Shown: piece by piece, positions 11,640 through 23,856 of the stretch
Position numbering within the stretch: position 1 is the stretch's first letter
Layout of the letters: each line of letters starts with the position of its first letter
From: Lineus longissimus
Taxonomy: Eukaryota > Nemertea > Pilidiophora > Heteronemertea > Lineidae
Length of the DNA stretch: 64,000 bases
NCBI RefSeq assembly: GCF_910592395.1
Contig: NC_088311.1
Span: forward strand, 16,742,501 to 16,806,500
Direction of reading: 5' to 3'
Made by a program: the position numbers and the translations under genes
Notes under the pieces: model-generated
Told to the model about the DNA's origin: nothing
Databases searched by the model: none
Seen by the model: the letters and a program-made list of their open reading frames with translations, nothing else

Positions 11640-12482
11640 TTTAGCGGATCATGAAAATCATTGCGAGAAAATGTAACTTCAAATGATTATTTGACATAAA
11701 TTGGTGAATATCAATCAAAAATCGTCAGGTGATATTTTTGTCGTCTTCTAAGCTACCAACTCGCTACAGTTAAATTAAAATTTTTTCTCCAAAACGGGTG
11801 CAATTTGTCATGAGAGCGATAAATTTTAAGAATAATTCGTGGTGCGTTTTGAGAAGTACCACGTCCACGAATTTTATCATGTTTATTTTTCGAAAATGTT
11901 CGTAATTGCAGATTACGGCTCCCGTGAATTAAGAAATAGTGCTTTAGGGAATAATAGGTATTGGATGATTCGTTCTTAAGATAACATATATGTCAATTAG
12001 CACGTCTGAATCGACAATAAAACATAGGTAAATTGTTGGATTGGATTGGAAACAATCGCCTGAATCGGTAATCACGTTCCCTGCACTCAGCACTGCATGG
12101 CCACTCCCACCGTACCACTCCCAGGGCCACGGGGCCGGGCCTATCGCGTGCCACAGCCACTCCCTGTCATGGCCCCATTGACCGACTGTCTCACACGCAT
12201 GCGCTGGTGTCCCTCAAAAGGCGCGGAAGGAGTTTACAACCCCTGATCACAGCCAAAAAAAAAGGTCATTGATTTATGTAAGTGCCATTGTTCAATGGAT
12301 TTATAGTTTTATACCGGTAGTTGAGAGCAATATCAAACTATGTATTTCCGATCAGGGATTGTAAATTTTAACCATAGGGGCCACACACAGTCCCAAATAA
12401 TGCGAAGCCACAGTAGACAGTCGGGATTTTTCGAACAATGGAGCACAAATTGCCTGATTGGGAGTACAGCCTGAAGGGGACG
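11640..12482. other. Intergenic; GC-richer segment at 12070-12240, possible promoter
   Basis: No gene seen. A GC-richer stretch (about 12070-12240) stands out from the AT-rich surroundings and holds CGCATGCGC (12196-12204), which resembles an NRF-1 core. It could be the promoter or untranslated first exon of SLC35A5, whose first coding exon begins just after a splice acceptor at 15186. That link is inference only. Confidence 0.3.
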
Positions 12483-12941
12483 TTAAAGGGGTAGGCCTAT
12501 GCCGTTCGTAATTGCTTGTGGTCCAGTTAAATAGAAGTCCACCAATACACAGTGCCAGTGCAGTTATTATGTGTACAAATTTGTTTAAACTTGGTATTCA
12601 TATTATTTGTGGCTAACCATTATTTGTATACAGTAGAACCTCTCTATTAGGACACCCTCGGGACTGACAAGCTCTGTCATATGATATAGAGATGTGTCCT
12701 GATTAGAAAGGTCAAATTGAATGGATACAACCAATTTGGGACCAAAACTAGTGTCCTTAGAGAGGTTGTCCTTAACAGTGAAGTTGTCCTTAATATAGAG
12801 GTGTCCGCTAAGGGAGGTTCCACTGTATCTGTCTACACAATAACAATGTTAAAATTTATATTTAGTATGTATTTCCGCAATTGGACATTTTAAAATTCAA
12901 TTACAAATTCAAAATTTTTAACGAACGGCGTAGGCCTTTAA
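12483..12941. mobile_element. TTAA-bounded repeat, family C copy 1, carrying a nested MITE
   Basis: The ends TTAAAGGGGTAGGCCTATGC and the complementary GGCGTAGGCCTTTAA form imperfect terminal repeats with TTAA on both sides. A family A MITE (12631-12825) is inserted within. Related copies are at 40557-40796 and, more worn, 41524-41722. All share a body with GTGCAGTTAT and TTTAGTATGTAT motifs. Confidence 0.7.
12631..12825. mobile_element. TA-flanked MITE, family A copy 2
   Basis: Starts CAGTAGAACCTCTCTATTAG, ends GGGAGGTTCCACTG, flanked by TA. It interrupts a TTAA-bounded repeat, so family A was active after that repeat inserted. Confidence 0.85.
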
Positions 12942-13382
12942 CAAACCTGATGATAGCTTGAACGGGCGTAACCGCCCTTTGAACAAATCACCCAATCAGG
13001 ATGCAGAAATCAGTGCATCCCGAGACGAGCGCTAGTGCTGCCATCTATATGTATAGAAGTATCAGAGCACAATGCACATGAATGCAACTGAACAACATCC
13101 ATGAAAGACCGACTTTCTATGTTTCATTGTTTGTGACCAGTATTTTTCCATTATTCGTTGCTGAATCAAATAAACTAGACAACATCAGCTTGACACACAA
13201 CCACAAACATAAATCATCATATGCTTTACATCTGCTGCAACTGAAGATTGGCTATAAGTATAAAATCGATAATTCAATTTTTCTTGAAGCGGTTTTATTC
13301 ATAATCGTATAGAAACTTGACACGCCTCCCTATTGATTCTTCACCTTCTGAGCATGGGCAAATGCCCCAATCTCGATGCGCA

Positions 13383-14050
13383 AATCTATCAAAACGATTT
13401 TGGTACTTCACGATCTGGATGCTGCAACCTCTTGTGGCAGCAAAACGCATCCTTCAGGATATATTGCAAGGAGCCTCATGGCCTAGTGGTTTACACTGCT
13501 GGCCACCACGCAATAGGGCCCGGGGAGAACCCAGGATCGTATGTCTGGATGAACTGGCGTGGCTTTCAAGGAACTAAAATTCCTGGCTCTTCACAGGCCT
13601 TCGAATGAGACTCAAAACCGAGGTTCCTTGTACCTGGTGTCTATGCCAGGGCAAGCTAGGACCCCCACCAAGTGAGAAACATGAGTAGCTTGCGTGGACT
13701 CTATCTCTCTCGCCAAAGTCGGACCACTTGGCCAATAAACCCAATTGGCGCCTAACTGTAGTGGCACGCAGGATACGCTCATCCCGCCTTGGAGGATTAC
13801 TCGTAGGAGAATGACCCCTCCAAGTGCAGAGCGAACGCTGAAGAAGAAGAAGAAGAAGGATATATTGCCCCATTTGGCTGGTATAGCTCTATTGGCAAAA
13901 AGTCCTGACTGGTAGATCTATTAAAAAGATTTTGGTACTTCACGATCTGGATGCTGCAGCCTCTTGTGGCAGCAAAACGCATCCTTCAGGATATATTGGC
14001 CCATTTGGCTGTTGTAGCTCCATTGGGCAAAAAGTCCTGACTGGTAGATT
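13383..14050. repeat. Tandem duplication of a ~130-bp unit, first copy split by a SINE
   Basis: GATTTTGGTACTTCACGATC and the following sequence, including CTCTTGTGGCAGCAAAACGC, occur at about 13396 and 13928. The trailing part of the unit (GCCCATTTGGCTG... to GTCCTGACTGGTAGAT) occurs at about 13867 and 14001. Removing the SINE with one target duplication restores a clean two-copy duplication. Confidence 0.8.
13468..13857 (+). mobile_element. SINE with (GAA)n tail and 11-bp target duplication
   Basis: GGATATATTGC occurs at both ends (13457-13467 and 13858-13868). The inserted 390 bp begin with a tRNA-like head (A box TGGCCTAGTGG at about 13480; the B box region is degenerate) and end in a (GAA)n tail at about 13840-13859. 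The open frames within it have no recognisable protein. Confidence 0.8.
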
Positions 14051-14174
14051 GATGTCAAAAGACATCTTATCACCATGCCATATAGGACTTTTGAGGTATC
14101 CGAATCCAAATGCCAAACAGAACAAATGCGCACACTCAGAACAATTCTTAAGGCCTTAGCTGACTTCGGACAAT

Positions 14175-14909
14175 AGGGCTTTTTACACGGTGCGGGTTCA
14201 TCGGAACCGGCCTAAACCCACCTCGGGTCGGTTCCCTCAAAGCCAGTTCACCTGGATGAAATCGTATTTAGATGGTGCGGGTTAGTTGAACCGGCTTCGA
14301 TCCCATTCGAGGCCAGTTCGTTCGCACTGTGGCCGATGGTGGCGTTTCAGAATCCCTGTCGACTGGAGGCACAGGCACGTGGAGGTAATCACTCAATTAA
14401 TCGATATCAATAATCAATAAGCCACCAATCGAGTGACAAACACACCCTTACAAACTTCGCGACGGCTTTTCAAAGTCTTCCCAAAAGTCGCTGCCGTTTC
14501 GAGGAATGCTACTTTAATTTGGCATAAAGTTTTAGTCCGATAGGCCTATATATTATCAACTCTTTGATGAAAATTGGAAAAGTTTAAGAAATTTTAAAAC
14601 CAAGTAAGGCATTCGACGGTCACCATATGCTGCAGCGTGTATATGCGTGGAGCAATGTATCAATGTACACGGCCTAGGTCAGTTTAAAGCCAGTTCGCAT
14701 TTACACGACAATTAGAACCCGCCTGAACCGACCTTAACCGGCCTGAACCCTCCTGAATAGGCCCGAGACTCAGCTTTGCGACGAGTCTCGGGCCGGTTCG
14801 GTTAAAGTCAGTTAAGGTCGGTTCAGGCTGATTTAATCGTATTTACACGGTGCTTTTTATTCTGAACTGGTCTCGAACCGGATCGAACACGTACCGTGTA
14901 AATGGCCCT
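14175..14909. mobile_element. Inverted-repeat element with TTTACACGGT ends
   Basis: The left end TAGGGCTTTTTACACGGTGC and the right end, read on the other strand TAGGGCCATTTACACGGTAC, are imperfect terminal repeats; the outer TA may be the target duplication. The interior is made of many CGGTTCAGGCCGG-like short motifs in both orientations (about 14195-14330 and 14700-14880) around a unique middle. Confidence 0.7.
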
Positions 14910-15220
14910 ATCGCCATAAGCCACTGTGCAAACCCTTTGTTTCAGGTTAAGCACATGTCTGGTCAGCGCTCAAACAAACTTCTTCAAAAGTGTAGATTGT
15001 TGTGTTTATGGTATATCGCATTATCATTCTGTCACTCAAGAAGTTTAATGCCAATTCGGTATTGGCCTTTAAAGAACCAGTCTAGGAGACAACACACCAA
15101 CATTGCCAAGTGCGGGCTGTTGTAGCCAGTGACTGATGTCACTGTTGATCATTTATGCCCTCCTATATGTGGCTTTTCTCTTCCAGGTTTGCCACTTTGA
15201 TTGAAGAGTGAAATAAGAAA

Positions 15221-18200
15221 ATGAAGTGGCCTCGTTCCATCTTGACCACTGCTGGCCTGGCTGTAGTCTTCATCAGCCTTGGCTCGTTGAAAGTTCTGCT
15301 CATCAAGTTTTCTGAAAATGAAGGTAAGGCTTGACCCTTGAACTGGCATCGTCGCGTTATTCATTGAGTTTCGTTGAAAGATCGTTATCGGAAAATTTTT
15401 CAAATTAAAAAAAAAGAATTGGCAGTTAAAGGGTTAAATTAAAACATCACATCACCCTGGACAATCGATTCCTCAGATTGGGAGAATCAGGTAGGCCTTA
15501 GCTTGCAGAGCTTGCCTGTCCTGGGAGAGGAAAACTTTATTCAGTCTAGTTAGAAAAACTATGTTGTAGAGTCTTTCAAGAAAATATTTTTGTCTTCATC
15601 TGGTGTTTAGGTTCTTCAAGCATGATTTGCATCATAGAGAAGTAGTGTAGGCTATTTTGATACATTGTGCCTTAATTGGACGAATATAAAGACGAGATGA
15701 ACACGAAGATTCGATTGTGGTTGTTGTTATCTTGTACACTTTTCACAATTTCCGAATAAGCCGTTCGGGGCGCCGAAGACAACATATAACACTGTCGCAG
15801 TATGCGACAAGTAGTTACATGTGGGTTTGTCCTTTAAAATTATCACTGACACTTAATAGCAAATGCCATTCCTGTAAAACTACAAACCCTGATTAAAAAA
15901 TTCACTGTTCAAGATAAAAAATGGTTTTATTTGGTTTTTTTCAGAAGGGAAGTATGAGTATCTCCCCGTGACTGTGAACGTCTCATCAGAGCTCATCAAG
16001 TTGGTGGTGTGTCTTCTTTTGTCCATAAAATATTTCATTAAAGGTGAGGCCAGTGCATCATTATTGTTACTCATCAATTTCTATCAATAGCAAGGTTTCG
16101 CCACTCTCACAAATTCCAAATTGTTGTCTATTTTAGTGATGCCACAATTATTTGTTTTTTTAGCTGATTGATACTAGTCTGTCAAAGCTAGACGTAGGCA
16201 TGCATACGGCCAGCACCTTCAAATACGTAACATACAACATACATACATAAGATACCTTGCTGAAACATGAGTTATATGTACTTCTAAACTAAAGTTTGTA
16301 ATTTGTGATTGTTGAGATACCTCACTAATGAAGCAAGTCCAATGTTACGTATTAGTCTAGACTTTTTCTGGAGCAGATTTCTTGTAAATGCAGAATTGTG
16401 TGTAAAGCCCGACCTCTGAAGAAAATATGTCCTGAGCTGTCAAATTTTCCATGTCATTGAGATTAGAATAGGAAAGTGACGAAGTGGTGAGGGGAATATG
16501 CAGTGTTCTTGCCAGGGCGTAAAAAAAGGTTTTGATAGCAACCTGTTTAAAGCTGAGGCCAGGAGTGTGTGGCTTAATAAGGTTTTTCATGTCTACTAAC
16601 ATGGTGGGCAAGTTATAGGTGTTAGTTATTCATAGTTGGCTATTTCCCAAGCAAGACTAACAGGTCTCTGTCTTTCATTACAGATCACAGAGACGGCAAG
16701 TCATTCTGCTGCAGCAGCAGAACGGAGGTTCTCGACTTTGCAAAATGGTCTGTGCCTGGGGCCCTTTATTTCATGGACAATTTGATTGCATTTTACATTA
16801 TCAGATATTTCCAGCCAGTGAGTATATGATTTATTTACTTTCTTGTTTTACCAATAACTAGAATGAGTTTTCTTTTCAATTAAAAAAAAAATCGGGGATT
16901 CTTTCACCAAAGCTAATGACGTAGAAATCCCTTTTTTTACACTCGGGACGTCTTTGTACACTGCAGTATTATCTCTGCATAATAAAGTAAGCTGGCTAAA
17001 GATGACTTCCAAATAACCCCACTTTGCACATTGTCAAGCTTTGGCTTAACCCTTTTGCTGCGGATCCTAGCACGTCATGTCACATGCCCCATCAAATGCG
17101 GGTGATGTGCATAGCACGTCATGCCCTACTGTAATTTCAAATTCATCAGCACTTGGCCGCAGCCTCTCTTAACATGCCATATGCACTCGGAAAACATCAA
17201 TTTGATCCAAATACTATAGATGGCGACACTTTTGAATATGTGACCCACCACGGCAAAATGGGTTGCATGTCGCACAGAAGATTAGCCTCAAACGACACCA
17301 GGACATAATAGATAAAAATTGATACACTCAGATTTCACAAAAGGCAGACAATAGTGAAATGAACAACCAGTCCATCTCAACCTGTCAAGCTTGAAGCGAC
17401 TTGTGACTCATTTTGCTATGGTTGTCACATATTTGCATGTTCAAATAAAAGTAAGCGCAGTGCTGCATTGCTATCCACTGCTTGTGCAGGCTGAAAAATG
17501 GCTGCTAGAGCGAAAGGGTGAAAGATGCAAATTGTGACGTGCCTTAATTGTTATAATTGTTGTGTGTAGATAAGTGACAGAAGGGCAGTGAATTAAATGT
17601 CATTTTCACAATAATGTAACCTATGTGATATCTTGATAAGAGGACTTGTTGCCATTCACTCTGGCTCACAGTGACGCTGGCAGAGTAAATTGGAGAGACA
17701 TAGTTATGCAGTTTGTATCTTCTTTTGTCAATTGGAAATTGTTTTATAGTCTGGTTCAAGATGTTGAAAACTGTTGGATATCACTGTCATTTTCACAATT
17801 GTGACCCGTCACAGCAAAACCAGGCGCATGTCGCACAGAAGATGAGCTTAAATGACACCAGGAGATGATGGAAGAAATTGATGTGCTCATATTTCACAAG
17901 AGGCAGACAATAGAGAAATGAACAAACAGTCCGTCGCACCCTGCCAAGCTCAGAGCGACATGCGCTTGGTTTTGCTGTGACGGGTCACAATTGCTCTTGG
18001 ATAGTACTTTACTGCAAGATATGGTTCCTGTACAATTTGCTCATCATGAAAATGTCTGACAATGTGCGACATGGCTACCTTTGCCAATAACTCAATGTCT
18101 GTTGTTGACCCTGTGTGCCTAGGCCTACTTTCTATGCGGGAGACATTTGTGTCTCATTTTATAGGAGAATGTTATATTAGGAAGTTCCTGCTCATGGCAT

Positions 18201-19401
18201 CTGAGCTCCCTCTGTATGATCATTTCATTCTTTAACAAAGCTTACAGGAGTTAGGATCTCAAAGGCTTAGGGGTCAAGATATGATATACCTTTGCTTCTT
18301 TTGCAGGCGATGGTAGTTTTACTTGGAAACTTTTACATCATCACAACGGCTGTGCTCTTCAGGATTCTGCTCAAGTGAGTTAACAGGAAAATTATTAAAC
18401 TGCGGAAAAAAAAACTTGTAAAGTACTACATTTATTATGTTAGGACACAACTTTGAACAGCATTTATTCCTTTAAGGGATGTAGATGTACGTTAAGCAAA
18501 CCACGTCTTCTAGTTACTTGATGTCCAAAATAATCTTTTTTGCTTGTTTTCTTCCAGGAGGAAACTCAATCGGACTCAATGGGTGTCGCTGTTCATCCTC
18601 TTCCTGTCCATCATGATCTTATCCCTCCAATCACAGCAGGACGTTCAAGTGGATCACCATAGGCATCACGCTGTCAATCATCTTGTTGCTACGGACAACC
18701 AGAATATGACAGGTGTCTGTCAACCAATGAGACACTCGTTTTCAGTACAGCACAAAAATACTACGAATTCTAAATTAGAAAGACAGGATGTCTTTACTGA
18801 CACGATAGACAATTCTGGTGGATTTAAATTCGAATTTAACGAAGGATACATTCTAGTCCTCATACAGTGCATTATATCTTCGACTGCAAACGTCTATAAT
18901 GAAAAAATATTCAAGGAAGGTGCTGGCATGGAGGAAAGCATTTATATTCAGAATAGTAAACTGTATTTCTTCGGGGTCATATTCAATGCCATAATTCTTC
19001 TCATTCAGAGTATCTACCGTGGTAGATTACTGCACTGTGGCTTTTTCTACGGACACAATATCTACTCCGTCATGTTAACATTTGTGACTGCAGGCTATGG
19101 ACTGACGGTGGCGTTAATTTTGAAGTTCCGTGATAATATGTTCCATGTGATGTCGACACAAGCTACGACGGTTCTGATGATTTCAGCGTCGATGTACTTC
19201 TTCAACTTCCGGCCGCCCTTGGAGTTTTTCCTCAGTGCTCCGATAGTCTTGTCTGCAATCTACCTGTTTAATATAACGAAGAGTAAAAAGACTGACGGTA
19301 ATGGAGATTATAGACCATTGGAAAACGCAGAAGATGGTGACGTACCAGAGGAGAGGCGAGCTCTCGTCAATGTGATAGCCAATGATTTACTGGAAGATTA
19401 A
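15221..19401 (+). CDS. SLC35A5: Probable nucleotide-sugar transporter, SLC35A5 type
   Basis: Five coding exons: 15221-15323, 15945-16043, 16684-16817, 18307-18374 and 18558-19401 (TAA 19399-19401). They give 415 aa (human 424) with consistent phases. An in-frame TGA at 15209-15211 fixes the ATG. An acceptor-like CTCTTCCAG at 15178-15186 suggests an untranslated upstream exon. Family-specific runs include YEYLPVTVNVSSELIKLV, YFMDNLIAFYI, FRILLKRKLN, IQNSKLYFFGVIFNA, CGFFYGHN, LKFRDNMFHV and FRPPLEFFLSAP, all close to human SLC35A5. The protein should have about ten membrane helices, a His/Asn-rich luminal loop after exon 5 begins, and an acidic cytosolic tail. SLC35A members exchange UDP-sugars for UMP across the Golgi membrane; the substrate of this one is inferred only. 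Confidence 0.95.
17049..17516. mobile_element. Inverted-repeat element with AACCCTTTTGCT ends, in SLC35A5 intron
   Basis: Begins AACCCTTTTGCTGC and ends near GCTAGAGCGAAAGGGTGAAA. It contains GCACGTCATGCCCTACTGTA, which recurs at 59.58-59.61 kb in a second worn copy ending GCAGAAGGGTTAA. Copy 1 of the TGTGAC MITE (17239-17429) lies inside it. Confidence 0.5.
17239..17429. mobile_element. TGTGAC palindromic MITE, family B copy 1
   Basis: Ends TGTGACCCACCACGGCAAAA and the complementary CATTTTGCTATGGTTGTCACA. The inner arms CATGTCGCACAGAAGAT and GACAATAGTGAAATGAACAA are shared with the copies at 17800 and 56415. Confidence 0.75.
17800..17989. mobile_element. TGTGAC palindromic MITE, family B copy 2
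   Basis: TGTGACCCGTCACAGCAAAA at the left and its complement at the right (TTTTGCTGTGACGGGTCACA) are near-perfect 20-bp terminal repeats. It lies in the same SLC35A5 intron as copy 1, about 370 bp away and in the same orientation. Confidence 0.85.
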
Positions 19402-20103
19402 CCCAATATCCTCCTATGCCAAGGTCTACTTGCTGTAAGTTCAATGCCGATTTCAATGCAAAAACTTGCTGCTTTTTCCGTGTTCAGGATTTGACACACA
19501 TTCACCCAGTTACTTGAAATGATATCGTTCGAAGTGAGTGGACATTTCTTATATTTCTTATTGACAGAAATTTGACGGTGAGTAAATGATTGTTCACTCA
19601 GAACTCGTCACTAATTCGGCATTTAATTCATGGTGACTGCTGACCTGGGGGTACAGGGTTTGCATTGACTGGTGCATGAGGGTAGCTCGGTAGCAAGCCA
19701 TGTCTTTCAAAAATGAAGGTGCTCACTTTTTTGAGCCTTCTAGATATTTCAAGGCCCACACTTTTAAAGGGTAATTGGATTAATTAGATCTAAGAGCCAA
19801 ATTTGTAGCTTACTTGTTGCAACCAGAATTTTCACTGTTTTCTGTTTGCTATACTAGCTTGCTGTAGTCTGCCAGACTAGAATTTGCGGGGACAAATCGA
19901 AATTAAAAAAAAAGTTTGAGGTGCTCAATTTTCTGAGCTATGTGCTCATGAAAGTGAGCACCTTAATTTGATTTAAGGTGCACTGAGGTGCTCAAGTGTA
20001 ATTGAGCGCCTTAAAAGGCAAGGCCTACCGAAGGCATTATTTCTTTGTATAAACCTGCATTGATTGACTAACCCATGCCTATTCTATCAAACACAGGATT
20101 TTT

Positions 20104-20750
20104 GGCTCACCGTAGGGGAGTCTATACAACAGCGCAGTGTCCGTCGTCCGTCGTCGCCATCGTCTGTATCCTGTTTCAAAAACAGTGGCACGTTTCTTAA
20201 CTGCTAAAGGTACGAACTTGAAACTTTGTACACAGGACCCCCCCAGGTCAGGTGACCTCTGACAAAGAATTTCGGTCTGATCTCATTCTTGACTTGGCCA
20301 CCAGGGGGCCAGAAGTGGAAACCTAAAAGTGTGATATCTCTCTTATGAGTGACTTGTTTTCGATGAAATATTTATGGTAGGTTCTCCTAGCAAGGATACA
20401 TCACATATCATATGGGTTTTAGATTTAACCTAATTTTCAAGGTCACAGATGTCAAATGGCGTAAATTGGCCGTTTGAGTGTAACTATAGCACGTTTCTTA
20501 ACTGCTAAAGCTATGAACTTGAATATCGGTACAGATGACTCCCTACATCATATAACCGCTGACATCAAATTTCAATCTGATCTTATTCTTGACTTGACCA
20601 CCAGGGGGCCAAAACTAAAAAAGGTAAAAAGTGCAATATCTCGCTTAATAGTGACTTGTTTTTGATAATATTCTTATGGTACTTACTCCAAGCATAGATG
20701 CATCACATGTCATACCGACTTTGGTTTGACCTATATGCTATACATGTACA
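20104..20750. repeat. Dispersed repeat with GTCCGTCGTC head and internal ~300-bp units
   Basis: Starts near TTTTTGGCTCACCGTAGGGG and a GTCCGTCGTCCGTCGTCG run (20140-20157). Internal units repeat CACGTTTCTTAACTGCTAAA (20188, 20488) and CTTGACTTGGCCACCAGGGG (about 20290, 20590). It matches the opposite-strand copy at 46.05-47.14 kb. No protein is encoded. Confidence 0.7.
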
Positions 20751-21367
20751 ATGTTTCTTAACCAGGATGAATTACAAAGCTTCAGCGTGGAAAAAACAAA
20801 GTGGCTTGGAAGGGATTTGAACCCGACACCTTTTTGTCAAAAGTTCTGGACACAATCCAACTTTATGCTGAAATTAGCCTTTTATTCAATTTCTCCGAAC
20901 TTTTTGTTACACCTCCTATTAAACATGTTAAAATTCTCAACAACCAGGTACAAATCCCCTTTGTATTATGAAAATACTTTTTGTCTTACTGCAATTTGTA
21001 GTCTACCTCTCGCCTACAGTCCTAATCCCAATTGACATCCGTCCTGCTTCGCGTCCCACGCGTCAATGACGCACAAGTGACATGCTTATCTTTCTATTTT
21101 TCACATATATTACGCTCGGTCCATGCGCCACTTATGCACGACCTACGCACTAGGTAGCGTGTCACTGACGCTATTTGGGTGATTATCAGATTAGGGGCCC
21201 AATAGGACTTTTCAAGGACAGAAACATATTTATTATGGAATATTTGTGATTCCAATGTTTTTACAATATATGGTATGCTAGGCTTCTGAAATAATGCCTT
21301 AAAAAATTACTTCCCTCTTGTATCCGCCATTTTTTACCTTGCAATAATGAGAAGAGAAACGACGATG

Positions 21368-21917
21368 TCAACTCCGTTACAAACGTTTTATTAGTAACAA
21401 ATTCACCAGAATACAAGTAGAACTCTATTTCTGTGCATTTCAGATAACAAAATCTGCTTGGCATATAACTTCATAGTAAAAATGAGTATCTCTTGGCAGG
21501 AAAAAATTATGTTGATAACACATGTAACATGCAACATGTTTTCTGTCAAAGTGCGTTCTGAGGATTTTAATTGCAATAAAACTTAATCATTGTTAATTCG
21601 ACTCCCTAACAAACCAGTTCAAATTTTCATGAATAATGTCAATATGCCACTGCAAGTGTATCCATGTAAACATTTATGCCACCTATCCATGTACTTTTCT
21701 TTACTCTTCTAATATGTTTACATTGTCTTCATACTGTAACGGAGTTGATGAACTTCAACAACAAACCTACAACTTGAGAAATTAACATTGTTAACAGTAA
21801 TAACATAAAAACCATATCTTTAGTGCTTTGTAAGGGTAGGTCTATCCTCAGCCACCTGCCTTTAGAGAATTTTCTTTAACTATTTTATTCCATTGTGTAT
21901 TGGATCAACTCCGTTAC
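21368..21917. repeat. Left subterminal repeats of the DNA transposon
   Basis: The motif GTAACGGAGTTGA(TG) occurs at 21736-21750 and, reversed, at 21368-21380 and 21904-21917. The same motif is clustered near the other end. Subterminal repeats of this kind are often transposase-binding sites. Confidence 0.75.
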
Positions 21918-22280
21918 ATCTTTAGCTGCTATAAAAGCGAATCTTACAAAGGCAGTTCCTTCTAACAATGTTAATTTCTCATTGCTAACTTGAGAATATT
22001 GAGTTGAAATAACAAAATACAGTTAAACCATCAAAATTCAGTAAAAAGTGCCCATCAGTCAACTGGCTGTGTGACATAACCATCAAACCCTTTAACACAT
22101 TTACAAGTTTTACCGTCACCTAAACACCTCCCTGTTGGTCTGACCCAATGATGTTCAAGAGACAAGGTGTGGTGCACCTATCCGACCTGGAATTTGGTTT
22201 TGTAGGTGAGGGGTTTAACCTCAAGCAAAGTACTTATTCCAGGTTGCCATCGGTAAGATCAACTGACGCTTCGATTTGTG

Positions 22281-23399
22281 CTATGGGTCAGGAATAATAG
22301 AAACAACTTTGTCATATGTGTACCACAGTGTCATGTCATCACTTGGTTCCACAAATTTGTTGTAACCAACCTTACGAAGTTCATGGACTTCAACAGAGTC
22401 TTGATCATTATTCAATATTTTGCCAATGTAAGGCTTTCCATCGTAGTCTACAATGGCCCATTTCCCCACCAGATCATCTTTCATGCTGAAGCTTTGGGGG
22501 TTTTCTGTTGGCTCTGGTCCCTCAGGAACAGCTGGTGGTGTTTCTGCTGGTTCTGGTCTCTCAGGAATAGCTGGTGCAGCTTCCACAGGAGTAGTAGGGA
22601 TGAAATCTGCTGGCTCAAGTTCCTCTGGGGAATTGTCCTCTTCTGCCGTCTTGGCAAATATCACCTCCTTATCTTTGTAGCAGGAGCATTGTGTCGGCCA
22701 GGTGCAGTAACAGCTAAGCACTTTGGTCAAAATGTGATACTTGGCCTGGGTGCAAACTTGGTGTACCTTCATGATCCCTTTCACTGCTGGAATATGAATT
22801 GGTGTTTTCTCATCCATGTTTGAAATGTCTGATGCTGGAATGTAATGGAGGCTCACTGATGTTTCTGCATCAATCAATTCATCATACAACGCTTTAGCAG
22901 TAGGAATGTCCTTCCCTTTGGCTACAAGGTCATCTGCTGTTCTTTTAATCACACCACCTATACCGTCCGGGGCACCCTTACCATGCCCGGATTCGAAGTA
23001 GTTCCAGATTCCACCTACAAACCCTAGCTCATACAGGACGGATGAGAACAGACAGAGGTTCGTGCGGTTCCGGTATTGCATTGTGGGGCCATCTGAAAAA
23101 AAGTGTATGACACAGGATCCTCTTGTCTTCAAATGACGGAGGATAGAATCTAGGTGGGCCCAAATCGCCACAGGGTCATGGCGCATCGATTCTGACAATG
23201 TGCAAAATGACAATAGATCATTGACTGACCTTGAGTATGCTACACCGGTGTGAAGTGACACCTGCTGATTTGAGGCGCCAAAATGTGTGCTCTGAATTTC
23301 TGTTGCGTACTTGCAGAGATAGTTCTCACTCCAATCTATGTGGACAATTGCCTCATCTTCGGCTAGTTCCAGCTTGAGATCTCTGTAGGCCCTGTACAT
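22281..23399 (-). pseudogene. DDE-type transposase, catalytic core and C-terminus
   Basis: A 372-codon minus-strand frame with an RNase-H-fold transposase pattern. HIDWSENYLCKYATEIQ supplies the first Asp, FFSDGPTMQYRNR the second, and FESGHGKGAPDGIGG the acidic/His-rich third site. These blocks recur in many uncharacterised invertebrate and fish proteins that I take to be one transposase family. A Pro/Glu-rich linker with PE-PEP-E-P repeats follows, then a C-terminal domain around DLVGKWAIVDYDGKPYIGKIL and DDMTLWYTYDKV. The frame is separated from its upstream part by a one-base shift next to a five-G run (about 23410-23416), so this copy is broken. Antisense open frames here are shadows. 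Confidence 0.75.
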
Positions 23400-23856
23400 G
23401 TGGACACAGTTCCCCCTTTAGCGTGTCTAAAAAGGAAGTTTGAAGGTCATGTACAGTACCGACTACCTTGTCTTTGATGGTCTTCTGCGCTACCTTCTCC
23501 ACACCATCCTTCGTATAAACCTCTCGGACTGTGTTCCACTGCCACCACCAGGTACTTTGGTTTGCAGGTAGAGTTGCCGGGAAGGTCAGCTTGGAATCAG
23601 CACATCCACATGTACCGTACATGCAGGCGTAGCTCTTGGGGTCACAAACAACAAGCTTCATAGTATCCTCGGCGTTTTTTGCTTCCAGTAAGTGGAGCTC
23701 ATGAAGCCTATCTGCTTGCAGCTGGATGTTTGCATGTTTTTTACAAAGGCACGTGTCACGGTCACCAACCTTTGGTGTGATGACCCAAAATGGTCGCAAG
23801 CGACAGAACGCAGTGTAGCTGATTTTCATGGTGTAACAGGAAAGGGCCACCCGCAA
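23353..23856 (-). pseudogene. DDE-type transposase, middle segment
   Basis: The minus-strand frame includes ISYTAFCRLRPFWVITP and DRDTCLCKKHANIQLQ, then a Cys-rich stretch (CMYGTCGCADSKLTF) that could bind zinc. In this family these blocks directly precede the catalytic core. It ends in a different frame from the core, which is explained by a single-base difference in the G-run near 23413. The 5' edge may be a splice acceptor around 23820; about 0.8 kb with no coding similarity separates it from the next upstream segment and may be an intron. Confidence 0.7.

Noticed and set aside
22278-22823. 181-codon plus-strand frame
   Set aside because: Antisense shadow of the transposase C-terminus; the Trp/Cys/Phe-rich composition is typical of a reversed coding strand.
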